A stretch of DNA of 64,000 nucleotides from Clostridium sp. 1001271B_151109_B4 (GCF_015670405.1 NZ_JADPBQ010000008.1:1-64000); one strand, 5' to 3'. Positions 1-10,748 are shown, counted from the first letter of the stretch. The notes: generated by a model from the sequence alone, not told the origin. Translations and numbers: made by a program.

Positions 1-20
1 TTCGAACCCTCCTTTTTTTA
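1..20 (-). promoter_or_regulatory. Ribosome binding site of a gene starting left of the window
   Basis: On the minus strand this edge reads as an A-rich stretch followed by GGAGGG (positions 7-12) and TTCGAA, the usual appearance of a clostridial Shine-Dalgarno site. The gene it serves would start just outside the window and run leftward. A hairpin at 23-53 separates it from the small Cys-rich gene upstream on the same strand. The gene itself cannot be seen. Confidence 0.4.
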
Positions 21-22
21 TC

Positions 23-53
23 GGCTATTATCAAAATTTATTTTGATACAGCC
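23..53. terminator. Intergenic hairpin between two minus-strand genes
   Basis: GGCT...AGCC arms enclose a near-perfect TATCAAAA/TTTTGATA stem with one mismatch. There is no long U-tract on the minus strand, so it may be a weak terminator or an mRNA-processing/stability hairpin rather than a strong stop. Confidence 0.4.
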
Positions 54-64
54 CCTTATTTTAT

Positions 65-286
65 TTAGTCACATCCACCATCACAATCACAAGTGTTATC
101 ACATCCGCAATCACAATGGGGAAAGTCGGAACCAATAGAATCAAAGAATGAATAACTATTATCATTAGAAAATTGAGTATTATCATAAGTATGATTAGAA
201 GAGTTATGATTTTTATTGCTATTGGTATTGTTCTTCAGTGATAAAAATGCAACTATAAGAAAAACTACTAAAATTAAAAAATACAT
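65..286 (-). CDS. Small membrane-anchored peptide with a Cys-rich acidic tail
   Basis: A 73-residue protein of unknown function. Residues 1-17 form one hydrophobic helix (MYFLILVVFLIVAFLSL), which would act as an uncleaved anchor. The middle is Asn/Ser-rich and low in complexity. The last 17 residues hold six cysteines alternating with Asp and Gly (HCDCGCDNTCDCDGGCD). Such a tail could bind a metal or be a disulfide module, but this is inference. The start has a perfect AGGAGG site 7 nt upstream on the minus strand, which argues that the gene is real despite its size. A second minus-strand gene appears to follow to the left. I know of no named family for it. Confidence 0.65.
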   Translation of the reverse strand: MYFLILVVFLIVAFLSLKNNTNSNKNHNSSNHTYDNTQFSNDNSYSFFDSIGSDFPHCDCGCDNTCDCDGGCD

Positions 287-444
287 TAGCTAATCCTCCT
301 TTTTTATACAATTATACAATTAATCAACAAATATAAAAAGGTATTAATAAAGGATGGCATGATATTATACAAAGGATAAAAATAAAAGAACTGTGCAAAA
401 TATAAGAATAAAGAAAAAAACAAGGATAGAGTAGGAGTACAGTT

Positions 445-1611
445 ATGGAAGAGAGTAAAAAAAATTATAAAAGCGTAGTAAGTTCAGAAGCATTTCCAGG
501 AATCTTATTATTGGGAGCTACAATATTAGCATTAATATTAGCAAATACAGAATTAGATACATATTATAATTATATTTTATATGATTTAAAATTTGGAGAA
601 GAGTTTAATTTGCATTTGATTATAAATGATTTTTTAATGGCTATTTTTTTCTTAGTAGTAGGATGTGAGATTAAAAGAGAACTTGTATATGGAAAACTTT
701 CAAGTATAAAGGAAGCATCATTTCCTGTGTTAGCTGCAGTTGGAGGAATGGTTGTACCAGCATTAATATTTACTTTATTCAATTTTCAAAGTGGATTTGA
801 AATAGGAGCTGGAATACCGTTATCTACAGATATAGCATTTGCAATAGGAATATTTTCAATACTTGAAAGTAAACTTAATTTATCATTAAAATTATTTTTA
901 CTTACCCTAGCAGTTGTAGATGATTTATTATCTATAATTATAATTGGTGTTTTTTATTCTTCACATATAAGAATTTCAGGAATAATTATTTCATTAATTT
1001 TAATAGGAGCTTTGTTTTGTGTTAAGTTCTTTAATAAAAGGAATAAACTATATCCATATTTAATATTAGGTTTATTATTATGGATGGCTGTATTTTATAG
1101 TGGAATTCATTCAACATTAAGTGGAGTAATATTAGCATTTAGTATACCTGTTTTACATGAAAAAGATAGAGAAAAAGATCTAAGTTATAAGGTTCAGCAC
1201 AAACTTGAACCATTTTCTAATTTTGTAATACTTCCTTTATTTGCATTTGCTAATACTGGAATAAGTTTAGGTGGAAATTTAAACTTAGCAAAGGATTATC
1301 CTTTAATGATAGGAATAATATTAGGGTTAGTTGTTGGAAAACCATTAGGAATAATGCTTTTTGGATATTTAGGAACTTTAATAGGTATAACAAATAAACC
1401 ACAGAATTCATCTTGGTATGATGTATTAGAAGTATCAATACTTGCAGGTATAGGATTTACAATGTCATTATTCGTTTCAGAGATAGCCTTTGCAGGGGAA
1501 GAAGTTGAACTTAGTGTATCAAAAATTTCGGTTTTGATAGCAGCCGTTATTTCTATAATATTAGCTAGTATATTAACATTTGCTAGAGATAAGATTAAAC
1601 ACAAGAAGTAA
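445..1611 (+). CDS. nhaA: Na+/H+ antiporter NhaA
   Basis: A 388-residue polytopic inner-membrane protein of normal NhaA length, expected to exchange internal Na+ (or Li+) for external protons in pH and salt homeostasis. The hallmark residues are present: the paired aspartates of the ion-binding site in LAVVDDL (Asp159-Asp160) and the STDIAFA motif with Asp129, matching Asp133/163/164 of the E. coli protein. The conserved C-terminal half (GIGFTMSLFVSEIAF) is also intact. The start is supported by a purine-rich GGATAGAGTAGGAG ribosome site. It is monocistronic, closed by a hairpin terminator at 1638-1680. Nothing looks truncated. Confidence 0.95.
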   Translation: MEESKKNYKSVVSSEAFPGILLLGATILALILANTELDTYYNYILYDLKFGEEFNLHLIINDFLMAIFFLVVGCEIKRELVYGKLSSIKEASFPVLAAVGGMVVPALIFTLFNFQSGFEIGAGIPLSTDIAFAIGIFSILESKLNLSLKLFLLTLAVVDDLLSIIIIGVFYSSHIRISGIIISLILIGALFCVKFFNKRNKLYPYLILGLLLWMAVFYSGIHSTLSGVILAFSIPVLHEKDREKDLSYKVQHKLEPFSNFVILPLFAFANTGISLGGNLNLAKDYPLMIGIILGLVVGKPLGIMLFGYLGTLIGITNKPQNSSWYDVLEVSILAGIGFTMSLFVSEIAFAGEEVELSVSKISVLIAAVISIILASILTFARDKIKHKK

Positions 1612-1637
1612 TCTGAAAAATATATAAATGATGTAAG

Positions 1638-1680
1638 GAAGTGTGTGAAATTAAATTTTCATATCACTTCTTTTAATTTT
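1638..1680 (+). terminator. Rho-independent terminator of nhaA
   Basis: GAAGTG/CACTTC arms extended by a TGTGAAA/TTTCATA stem (one mismatch), followed by TTTTAATTTT. Confidence 0.75.
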
Positions 1681-1737
1681 AGTTAAGAATAAGATTAATA
1701 TTATAATAAGAATTATGCAAAGAAAGGAAATAAAAAT

Positions 1738-2604
1738 ATGTGGATATTATATGCATTTGGATCTGCATTTTTTGCTGGTGTAACATCAATTTTAGCAAAG
1801 ATAGGGGTTAAGGATATTGATTCTCATGTTGCTACTGCAATAAGAACTATAGTAGTATTGATTTTTTCATGGATTATGGTATTTATAGTAGGATCACAAG
1901 GAACTATAGGTGATATAAGTGGAACAACATTGATATTCTTAATATTATCGGGATTTGCAACAGGAGCATCATGGTTATGTTATTTTAAAGCATTGCAATT
2001 GGGTGATGTAAATAAGGTAGTACCTATTGATAAAAGTAGTACAATCTTAACAATGGTATTAGCCTTTATTTTTTTAGGGGAAAACATAACTATAAACATG
2101 GTAGTTGGGATGATAGGTATAGGTATTGGTACTTATTTGATGATTCAAAAAAAAGAAAGCGTAGAAAAAGTAGTTAAAGGAAAAGCTTGGTTAGTATATG
2201 CATTATTATCGGCTATGTTTGCTTCATTAACGTCTATATTAGGTAAAGTTGGGATAGAAAATGTAGAGTCGAATTTAGGAACGGCAATTAGGACAATAGT
2301 CGTACTTATAATGGCATGGATTATTGTTTTTGCTACTAAAAAACAAAATGATGTAAAAAAGATAGATAAGAAAAGTTTGTTATTTTTAATATTGTCAGGA
2401 ATAGCAACTGGTGCTTCATGGTTATGTTATTATAAGGCATTACAAGATGGACTAGCTTCTATAGTTGTTCCAATAGATAAGCTTAGTATTTTGATAACTA
2501 TATTATTTGCTTATGTGTTTTTAAAAGAAAAATTATCAAAAAAATCAATATTTGGATTAGTATTAATTGTAGTTGGAACATTGATATTATTAATAAAGAT
2601 TTAG
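1738..2604 (+). CDS. EamA-family (DMT superfamily) membrane transporter
   Basis: A 288-residue protein with about ten predicted membrane helices in two tandem EamA domains. The halves (about 1-140 and 150-288) are visibly duplicated: TSILAKIGV against TSILGKVGI, TAIRTIVVLI in both, FATGASWLCYFKALQ against IATGASWLCYYKALQ, and VVPIDK in both. The strong internal identity fits the drug/metabolite exporter fold made of two EamA repeats. The substrate cannot be read from sequence. Families of this type export amino acids, nucleosides or other metabolites. Start at ATG 1738 behind AAAGGAAAT. No obvious partner gene. Confidence 0.85.
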   Translation: MWILYAFGSAFFAGVTSILAKIGVKDIDSHVATAIRTIVVLIFSWIMVFIVGSQGTIGDISGTTLIFLILSGFATGASWLCYFKALQLGDVNKVVPIDKSSTILTMVLAFIFLGENITINMVVGMIGIGIGTYLMIQKKESVEKVVKGKAWLVYALLSAMFASLTSILGKVGIENVESNLGTAIRTIVVLIMAWIIVFATKKQNDVKKIDKKSLLFLILSGIATGASWLCYYKALQDGLASIVVPIDKLSILITILFAYVFLKEKLSKKSIFGLVLIVVGTLILLIKI

Positions 2605-2650
2605 TAAATAACCTTTTTAGAAAAACTTATTTTAGTGAGGTAATTAACAA

Positions 2651-2731
2651 ATGAAAAAATTTAATGCAATAATAAAAAAGATGAGCAAGAAAAAAAGATT
2701 AGAGAAGGTTATAGAAAGGTTAAAAAGATAA
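2651..2731 (+). CDS. Possible 26-residue basic peptide
   Basis: A short frame of 26 codons, ATG 2651 to TAA 2729-2731, begins MKKFNAIIKKMSKKKRLEKV and is about half Lys/Arg, with a pattern consistent with an amphipathic helix. A GTGAGG ribosome site lies 10 nt upstream. It could be a translated micropeptide or leader peptide of the following RNA region. Such A-rich stretches also give chance frames, so certainty is low. Confidence 0.3.
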   Translation: MKKFNAIIKKMSKKKRLEKVIERLKR

Positions 2732-2884
2732 GGAGAAGATAAAATAAATAGCATTATTGTGTTAAAAAAAGCCTATATTTTGCAAGAAAAATAATAGTAT
2801 TATTAGTTATAATCACATTATAAACTGAATTCTTAGATTGAGATATAGTTTTAATTACAACTTAAGGTTAGAGTTCGTTATACT

Positions 2885-2972
2885 AAAAGGGTAGCTAGTC
2901 TAGATACGAATCCGTTGATAGTTTTCATAGTAAAGAGATTGGAATGTTACAACGGCTAGTTATTAGATAAAT
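2885..2972 (+). ncRNA. Structured leader upstream of the alpha-glucosidase
   Basis: In the otherwise empty 2732-3022 gap, this more G/C-rich block has nested complementarity. GTAGCTAG (2891-2898) pairs with CTAGTTAT, and inside it CCGTTG (2912-2917) pairs with CAACGG (2950-2955), leaving a large apical loop. It sits about 50-130 nt before the malL-like start and could be a regulatory leader. It matches no riboswitch class I recognise. Confidence 0.3.
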
Positions 2973-2983
2973 TAATTATGTAA

Positions 2984-4651
<1,668 letters not shown>

Positions 4652-4666
4652 TATAAGGTTTTTAAA

Positions 4667-4717
4667 TGCCTATAGTATAAAATAAAGAGTTAAATTTATA
4701 CTATAGGCAATTTTTTT
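4667..4717 (+). terminator. Rho-independent terminator of the alpha-glucosidase gene
   Basis: TGCCTATAGTATAAA pairs perfectly with TTTATACTATAGGCA, followed by seven T residues. Confidence 0.9.
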
Positions 4718-4778
4718 ATTTTTATTATAATACAATATATGTTAATATGGTATAAAAAGGAAAAGAGGAGGAGGTATA

Positions 4779-5783
4779 TTGTACACAATACACCAATGGC
4801 TTTTATTATTTTATTTATATTGCTTTGCAGGATGGATATGGGAATCATGCTATGTTTCATTAAAAAAGCGTAAATGGATAAATAGAGGTTTTTTAAAAGG
4901 CCCTCTACTGCCTATTTATGGTTCAGGAGCAATAGTTGTATTAGTTTCAACTCTAACAGTAAAAAATAATACTTTTTTAATATTTATTATAGGGATGATT
5001 GCAGCAACTATATTAGAATATATTACTGGAGAGTTAATGGAAAGAATATTTCATGTTAGATATTGGGATTATAGTGATAAACCATTTAATATTAATGGGC
5101 ATATATGTTTATTATCATCTTTGGCTTGGGGAATATTTTCAGTGCTTTTGGTAAAGATAGCTAATCCTAAAATAGCTAATTTAGTTGTAATGATACCAAA
5201 TCAAATTTCTGAGATAATAGCTTATTTAGCTACTATTTTTATTACCGTTGATGCAGTCCAATCATTTAATGAAGCAATTAATTTAAAGAATGTATTAGTT
5301 AAAATAACTGAAAGAAATGAAACTGTAAGTGTTATAAAAAAGAGATTAGAAATTGTTGAAGCCTTTATTAATGAAGATATCAAGGATTTACAAGGAAGAA
5401 TACTTGATAAACTTGAAATTAAACAAGAAAAGAAGATTGAGAAAAAGACAAAAAAGGCAATGTATATAGAAGCTATTATAAGAAAAAATTTATCTATAAC
5501 TGAAGAAAAAATCAGAGATTTATCTGAAAAAATATCATTGTATATGGATAAACTTGAGGGTGTACCTTTCAGGGGTTCAGAAGATACTGAGCATTTAAAG
5601 TTAGAATTTAAAGATTATATTAATAAATTAAGGATACATGAAAGTAGAATTCATAATACTGAAAATAATGTGTATATAAAGTCAATAAAAATATTACGAA
5701 GAAATCCAAATGCTAAGGCAAAGAAGTATGAAGAAGCAATGAATGAAGTTAAAAATTTAGATAAAGAATTAAATGATAAATAA
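4779..5783 (+). CDS. CmpB-type putative ABC-transporter-like membrane protein with C-terminal coiled coil
   Basis: A 334-residue protein with a TTG start directly behind GGAGGAGG. Residues 1-165 hold four to five membrane helices with the family's conserved opening (QWLLLFYLYCFAGWIWESCY, then RGFLKGPLLPIYGSGA and DYSDKPFNINGHICLLSS), typical of the PF06541 'putative ABC transporter type IV' group. Residues 180-334 are charged and helical (EKKIEKKTKK and similar), likely a cytoplasmic coiled coil. The family name is historical: no ATPase is encoded nearby, and the function is unknown. An extended -10-like TGGTATAAA lies about 30 nt upstream. Confidence 0.75.
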   Translation: MYTIHQWLLLFYLYCFAGWIWESCYVSLKKRKWINRGFLKGPLLPIYGSGAIVVLVSTLTVKNNTFLIFIIGMIAATILEYITGELMERIFHVRYWDYSDKPFNINGHICLLSSLAWGIFSVLLVKIANPKIANLVVMIPNQISEIIAYLATIFITVDAVQSFNEAINLKNVLVKITERNETVSVIKKRLEIVEAFINEDIKDLQGRILDKLEIKQEKKIEKKTKKAMYIEAIIRKNLSITEEKIRDLSEKISLYMDKLEGVPFRGSEDTEHLKLEFKDYINKLRIHESRIHNTENNVYIKSIKILRRNPNAKAKKYEEAMNEVKNLDKELNDK

Positions 5784-5839
5784 AGAAAGATATATAAATA
5801 ATACTAAATCAATATAAACAAATTAGATAGGATATAATT

Positions 5840-5872
5840 TTGAGTCATAATGGAGTTTATGGCTCAATTTTT
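5840..5872 (+). terminator. Rho-independent terminator
   Basis: TTGAGTCATAA and TTATGGCTCAA arms (one G-U pair), then TTTTT. Closes the CmpB-like gene. Confidence 0.8.
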
Positions 5873-5913
5873 AAAAATTATAGATAAAATACTATATTAG
5901 GGGTAGAAGAAAA

Positions 5914-6402
5914 ATGAGGAAAAGAATTAAATATTTATTTTTATGTATTGTAACAATAGGATTATTAGTGGGATGTAGTAATTCATCAAAAGAGCAAAAT
6001 GTAGAAAGTTTCATTAGGAAATTGGTATCATATGATACTTATAAAAATATAGTAAGTGTTGATGAGCCAGATCAACTTATTGAAGCTTTCAAATCAATAT
6101 TTAGTGAATATCTTACAGATGATGCTTTTGATTTATTGATAGCTAATAGAACATTTACTATATATAGCAGTGTTATATCAGAGGTAAGTGATGTTACAGA
6201 TATTAATATTACAAAAACTAGTGAAACACAAAATGATGGATATATTCATTTTGAGTATGAGATTTCATATAAGCTAGTATATGATGATGAAATTACTGAT
6301 ATGATTGATTATATAGCTTTTAATGTACTTGATGAAAAGGGGTATAAAATTGAAAAGGTATCAATATCAGAGAAGACAAGCAGTATTTTTAAGGCCGTTT
6401 AA
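5914..6402 (+). CDS. Putative lipoprotein of unknown function
   Basis: A 162-residue protein with a lipoprotein signal peptide: basic MRKRIK, hydrophobic core, and lipobox LLVGC with the lipidated cysteine at residue 21. The mature part is acidic and of mixed alpha/beta character, resembling small NTF2-like or DUF4878-type lipoproteins in size, but I do not recognise a specific family. It should be anchored on the outer face of the membrane. It stands alone between two hairpin terminators with very similar stems (GAGTCATA/TATGGCTC and GTTGAG/CTCAAC). Confidence 0.7.
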   Translation: MRKRIKYLFLCIVTIGLLVGCSNSSKEQNVESFIRKLVSYDTYKNIVSVDEPDQLIEAFKSIFSEYLTDDAFDLLIANRTFTIYSSVISEVSDVTDINITKTSETQNDGYIHFEYEISYKLVYDDEITDMIDYIAFNVLDEKGYKIEKVSISEKTSSIFKAV

Positions 6403-6428
6403 AAAAGAATATATAATATAGTGATAAG

Positions 6429-6467
6429 GTTGAGTAATAGTTAAGTAGTATGGCTCAACTTTTTTTA
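6429..6467 (+). terminator. Rho-independent terminator of the lipoprotein gene
   Basis: GTTGAG/CTCAAC stem with an A/T-rich inner part, followed by eight T residues. Confidence 0.75.
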
Positions 6468-6545
6468 TTAAAAATAATATAGGTATGTTTATGAATAATA
6501 TTAAAATAAAATACTTGTAGGGGATATAATAGGGGGAGTGAGAAA

Positions 6546-7448
6546 ATGAATGGGAAAGTATTAATTAGTAATAAAGAATATACTTTTGTAAAAGATTATA
6601 GAGATAATGAAAAGTTAAGAGAAGGATTAAATGATTTAACTGATAAAACTTATGGATTTAACTTTAAGGAATGGTATGAAGCCGGTTATTGGGGAAAAGG
6701 ATATGTTCCATATTCATTATTAGATGGAGATAAATTAATAGCAAATGCATCTGTAAGTATTATGAAAATGAATGTTTTAGGTAAAAAGAAAAACTATATT
6801 CAAATAGGGACAGTAATGACTGATGATGAATATAGAAATAGAGGCTTATCAAGATATTTAATTGAAAAAATAATTAGTGAATATAAAGAAAAAAGTGATT
6901 GTATTTATTTATCAGCAAATGATACGGTATTGAACTTTTATCCTAAGTTTGGGTTTGAAAAAGTCAACGAATATCAGTATTCAATAAGTAAAGCTAAAGA
7001 AGCTACTAATATTAATAATAGAAAATTAAATATTGATAATGAGGAAGATAAAAAGATATTGGAAGGTATTCTTGATAATAGTATAATAAATTCTAAACTC
7101 TATGTTGAAGATAATAAGAATTTAATTATGTTCTATTGTTTAGGATTTTTAAAAGAATGTATTTATTATGTTAAAGAATATAATGTAATTGCAATTTGTG
7201 AGTATGAAGATGATGTATTAAATATTAATGATGTATTTTGTGATAGAAGCTTTGATTTAGATAAAGTAATAAATGTTTTAATGGACAGTAAAACTAAAAA
7301 AGTGAATTTAGGGTTTACACCTATTAATACAAATGGATATGAGAAAAGTATATTGGATGATGATAATGATACTTTATTTATTTTGAAGGATACAGAAAAT
7401 ATTTTTAAAGATGATTATCTAATGTTTCCAGCATTATCTCATGCATAA
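6546..7448 (+). CDS. GNAT-family N-acetyltransferase
   Basis: A 300-residue acetyl-CoA-dependent acyltransferase. The GNAT fold occupies residues 1-150, with the acetyl-CoA-binding motif A visible as IQIGTVMTDDEYRNRGLSRY (residues 83-102) and the downstream YPKFGFEKV segment. The C-terminal 150 residues form an additional domain of the kind seen in two-domain GNAT proteins, possibly with a degenerate second fold. The start follows AGGGGGAGTG. The substrate is unknown. The gene stands alone and converges on the araC-type regulator. Confidence 0.8.
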   Translation: MNGKVLISNKEYTFVKDYRDNEKLREGLNDLTDKTYGFNFKEWYEAGYWGKGYVPYSLLDGDKLIANASVSIMKMNVLGKKKNYIQIGTVMTDDEYRNRGLSRYLIEKIISEYKEKSDCIYLSANDTVLNFYPKFGFEKVNEYQYSISKAKEATNINNRKLNIDNEEDKKILEGILDNSIINSKLYVEDNKNLIMFYCLGFLKECIYYVKEYNVIAICEYEDDVLNINDVFCDRSFDLDKVINVLMDSKTKKVNLGFTPINTNGYEKSILDDDNDTLFILKDTENIFKDDYLMFPALSHA

Positions 7449-7560
7449 AATGAAATAAGCACTAATTAAGAAGCAATATTAAGAATTAAAGTTCAAGTTG
7501 AGTTATAAGAAAAAGTGTATTTAATACGTAATTTATTTCATAATTTCATTAAATATTTGA

Positions 7561-7608
7561 TTTAACAATCATAGCTAGTAGAAATACTCTAGATATGATT
7601 GTTAAATT
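7561..7608. terminator. Convergent terminator between acetyltransferase and AraC genes
   Basis: TTTAACAATCATA and TATGATTGTTAAA arms, with internal CTAG/CTAG pairing, form one long hairpin. It overlaps the last codons of the AraC-family gene and is placed to stop transcription from both sides. Confidence 0.65.
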
Positions 7609-8416
7609 TTCTATATAAAGAAGGTGTACAGCCATTATGTTTTTTAAAAGTTTTAGAAAATAGCATAGTATCATTATAACCTACAGAACGTGATATATCT
7701 CCTATAGTTAAAGAAGTTGTTGATAATAATTCAGCAGCTTTTTCTAATCTTAAGTTTAAAATATATTCCTGTGGAGATATATTTAAATTCTTTTTAAAAA
7801 TTCTATGTAAATAAGATCTATCAATAGATAGATGAGTTGCAATATCAATGATAGAAATATTATCGTGAAAATTTAATTGAATATATAGTAATGCTTCATC
7901 TAAATAAGTTTGTTGAGTATTTTTATTATTATTTGATGTATTAGGAAATTCATTTAATAATACAAAAAGAAAATTATATAGTGTGGATAATATTTTTAAA
8001 TTTTTATTAGCATCAATTTTAGTACTATCAATTATAGAGTTAATAGAACTTATCAATGAGCTATCATTTCTTATAGTAAATATAGGATTTGACTTAGAGA
8101 TTGATGTTTTATTTAAATAATCACAAACCTTAGTACCAACAAGTCCAACCCAAATATATTCCCATGGATGATCTTTATCAGCCTCATAATATATAAGTTC
8201 ATTAGGATAGATTAAAAAAGCATCTCCAGCAGATAATGTATATTCAGTATTATTAATTTTATAAGTTCCTTTACCTCTTAAAACTATATGAATTAAATAA
8301 CCACTTCGTATAGCAGGTCCATATGAATGCAAGCTTTTACAAGCTTCATGTCCACAAGTATAAAGATTTAATTCAATATTATCGTAAGGGTTTCTATAGG
8401 AAAAATTAAAGGCCAT
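7589..8416 (-). CDS. AraC-family transcriptional regulator of the alpha-galactoside unit
   Basis: A 275-residue regulator with an N-terminal cupin-like sugar-sensing domain (about 15-150) and a C-terminal double helix-turn-helix AraC domain (about 175-272; SIIDIATHLSIDRSYLHRIF, then TIGDISRSVGYNDTMLFSKTF). It resembles MsmR/RafR activators of Gram-positive alpha-galactoside operons. The start chosen (8416) has GGAGGATATT immediately upstream; the frame stays open for 18 more codons without a ribosome site. It is divergent from the GH36 alpha-galactosidase with a 132-bp shared promoter region, so it probably activates that operon in response to its sugar. The inducer is inferred only from context. 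Confidence 0.88.
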   Translation of the reverse strand: MAFNFSYRNPYDNIELNLYTCGHEACKSLHSYGPAIRSGYLIHIVLRGKGTYKINNTEYTLSAGDAFLIYPNELIYYEADKDHPWEYIWVGLVGTKVCDYLNKTSISKSNPIFTIRNDSSLISSINSIIDSTKIDANKNLKILSTLYNFLFVLLNEFPNTSNNNKNTQQTYLDEALLYIQLNFHDNISIIDIATHLSIDRSYLHRIFKKNLNISPQEYILNLRLEKAAELLSTTSLTIGDISRSVGYNDTMLFSKTFKKHNGCTPSLYRKFNNHI

Positions 8417-8548
8417 AATATCCTCCAGAATTAAATATTTAGTCACAAAAATCATAGGTTTTGTCCACATAATTCCATATTAATATATTTTAAAAAGGTT
8501 TACAATAAGTTCAAGGAAAAAAATAAGATATGAAGAAAGAGAGAAAGT

Positions 8549-10735
8549 ATGGGGATTAAGATAGATGATAAAAAATATTTGTTCCATATACAAGGAAAAA
8601 ATACAAGCTACATTATGCAAGTTTTAGATGGTGGATATTTAGCTCATTTATATTATGGTTCAAAGGTAAACGAATATAGAGGAAGTAATAAGATTATTTA
8701 TTTAGATAGGGGGTTTTCACCAAATCCATATGATAAAGATAGAACTTTTTCTTTAGATACAATACCACAAGAGTATCAGGGATTTGGTAATGGTGACTTT
8801 AGAATTCCAGCATATCAAATTAAACTAGAAAATGGGACAAGAATCTCAGATTTAAGATATTTAGGATATAAAGTATTTAAAGGAAAAAAGGAATTAATAG
8901 GCTTACCTGCAACTTATGGGAATGATGATGAGTGTGATACTTTAGAAATATATTTAGAAGATAAAATAATAGGATTAAAAGTAATATTAACTTATTCTAT
9001 ATTTAATGAGCTAGATGTAATAACAAGAAGTGTTAAATTCATTAATGAAGGGGTAGAGGACTTAAGACTTTTAAGAGCATTAAGTATGAGTATTGATTTT
9101 AGAGATGATGATTTTGAAATGATTACTTTATATGGAGCTCATAATAATGAGAAAAATATTGAAAGAAGAAAAATAGTATCAGGAATTCAAATGGTAGAGA
9201 GTACTAGAGGAGCAAGTAGTCCTCATCAAGCCCCATTTGTTGCATTAGTTAGAAAAGATACTAATGAGGACTCTGGAGAGGTTTATGCATTTAATTTTGT
9301 ATATAGTGGGAACTTTACCGCACAGGTACAAGTTGACCAATATAGAAATACAAGGGTTGCTATGGGAATTAATCCATTTGATTTTTCTTGGTTATTAAAG
9401 CAAGGTGAGGAATTTCAAACACCAGAGGTTGTAATGATTTACTCCAATAAAGGAATAGGAGAAATGTCAAGAAAGTTCCATAATTTATATACAGAAAATC
9501 TATGTAGAGGAAATTTTAAGCATAAGATTAGGCCTATATTGATAAATAATTGGGAAGCTACTTATTTTGATTTTAATGAAGATAAGATTATTAAAATAGC
9601 AGAAGAGGGTAAAGAACTTGGAATGGAACTTTTTGTTCTTGATGATGGATGGTTTGGAAAAAGAGATGATGATAATACTTCTTTAGGAGATTGGATAGTA
9701 GATAAAAGAAAATTACCTAATGGAATAGAAGGGATTGCAAATAAGATTGTAGATATGGGAATGGAGTTTGGGTTATGGTTTGAGCCAGAAATGATTTCTA
9801 TTGAAAGCAATTTATATAAAGAGCATCCGGATTGGTGCATTCATGTACCAAATAGACCATATACAATGGGAAGAGGACAATTAGTTTTAGATTTATCTAG
9901 AAAAGATGTTTGTGATTATATAGTTGAATCAGTATGCAATATATTAGATTCAGCACCAATAACTTATGTTAAATGGGATATGAATAGACATATTACGGAT
10001 ATAGGTTCAGCGTTATTACCGGCAGAAAGACAAGAAGAAACAAGCCATAGATATATGTTAGGATTATATGAGGTTATGGAGAGAATAACTAGTAGATTTC
10101 CTGATATATTATTTGAAAGCTGCTCAAGTGGGGGAGGGAGATTTGATCCAGGAATGCTTTATTATATGCCACAAACATGGGTAAGTGATAATACTGATGC
10201 TATTTGCAGAACTAAAATACAATATGGGACTAGTTTAGCATATCCGCCAATAACTATGGGATGTCATGTATCAACAGTAGCCAATCATCAGGTTGGAAGA
10301 ATAACACCACTTGAAACAAGAGGAAATGTAGCTATGGCTGGAAATTTTGGATATGAATTAGATTTAACTAAATTAACTGAAGAAGAAAAGGAAATAGTTA
10401 AAGATCAAATAAAAGAATATAAGGATATAAGAGAAATAATTCAATTTGGTGATTTATATAGAATATTTAATCCTTTTGATGGAAATGAATCAGCATGGAA
10501 TATTGTTTCAAAAGATAAGACACAGTTTGTTGCTACATACGTAAAGGTTTTATCTTTACCAGCAGCTCAAATTAGAATTATAAAATTTAAAGGGTTAAAT
10601 CCAGAATATTTATATAAGGATGTTGAAACAGGCGAGATATTTGCTGGCGATGAGCTTATGAATGTCGGTATAACAATTGAAAGAGTAAAGCAAGATTTTT
10701 ATAGCAAAAAATGGATATTTAGGATTGTTAGTTAA
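8549..10735 (+). CDS. aga: Alpha-galactosidase (GH36)
   Basis: A 728-residue cytoplasmic enzyme (no signal peptide) of the standard bacterial GH36 length, releasing galactose from melibiose, raffinose and stachyose. Key motifs: FVLDDGWFG (362-370), nucleophile Asp477 in YVKWDMNR, SCSSGGGRFD (524-533), and acid/base Asp547 in WVSDNTDA. An N-terminal beta-sandwich (1-330) precedes the TIM barrel. Divergent from an AraC activator and followed after 13 nt by a PTS EIIBC gene, so the two form a raffinose-family or sucrose-type uptake and hydrolysis operon. If the PTS phosphorylates the galactoside, the enzyme would have to accept a phosphorylated substrate, which is unresolved. Confidence 0.93.
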   Translation: MGIKIDDKKYLFHIQGKNTSYIMQVLDGGYLAHLYYGSKVNEYRGSNKIIYLDRGFSPNPYDKDRTFSLDTIPQEYQGFGNGDFRIPAYQIKLENGTRISDLRYLGYKVFKGKKELIGLPATYGNDDECDTLEIYLEDKIIGLKVILTYSIFNELDVITRSVKFINEGVEDLRLLRALSMSIDFRDDDFEMITLYGAHNNEKNIERRKIVSGIQMVESTRGASSPHQAPFVALVRKDTNEDSGEVYAFNFVYSGNFTAQVQVDQYRNTRVAMGINPFDFSWLLKQGEEFQTPEVVMIYSNKGIGEMSRKFHNLYTENLCRGNFKHKIRPILINNWEATYFDFNEDKIIKIAEEGKELGMELFVLDDGWFGKRDDDNTSLGDWIVDKRKLPNGIEGIANKIVDMGMEFGLWFEPEMISIESNLYKEHPDWCIHVPNRPYTMGRGQLVLDLSRKDVCDYIVESVCNILDSAPITYVKWDMNRHITDIGSALLPAERQEETSHRYMLGLYEVMERITSRFPDILFESCSSGGGRFDPGMLYYMPQTWVSDNTDAICRTKIQYGTSLAYPPITMGCHVSTVANHQVGRITPLETRGNVAMAGNFGYELDLTKLTEEEKEIVKDQIKEYKDIREIIQFGDLYRIFNPFDGNESAWNIVSKDKTQFVATYVKVLSLPAAQIRIIKFKGLNPEYLYKDVETGEIFAGDELMNVGITIERVKQDFYSKKWIFRIVS

Positions 10736-10748
10736 GGGGGAATTTGTA

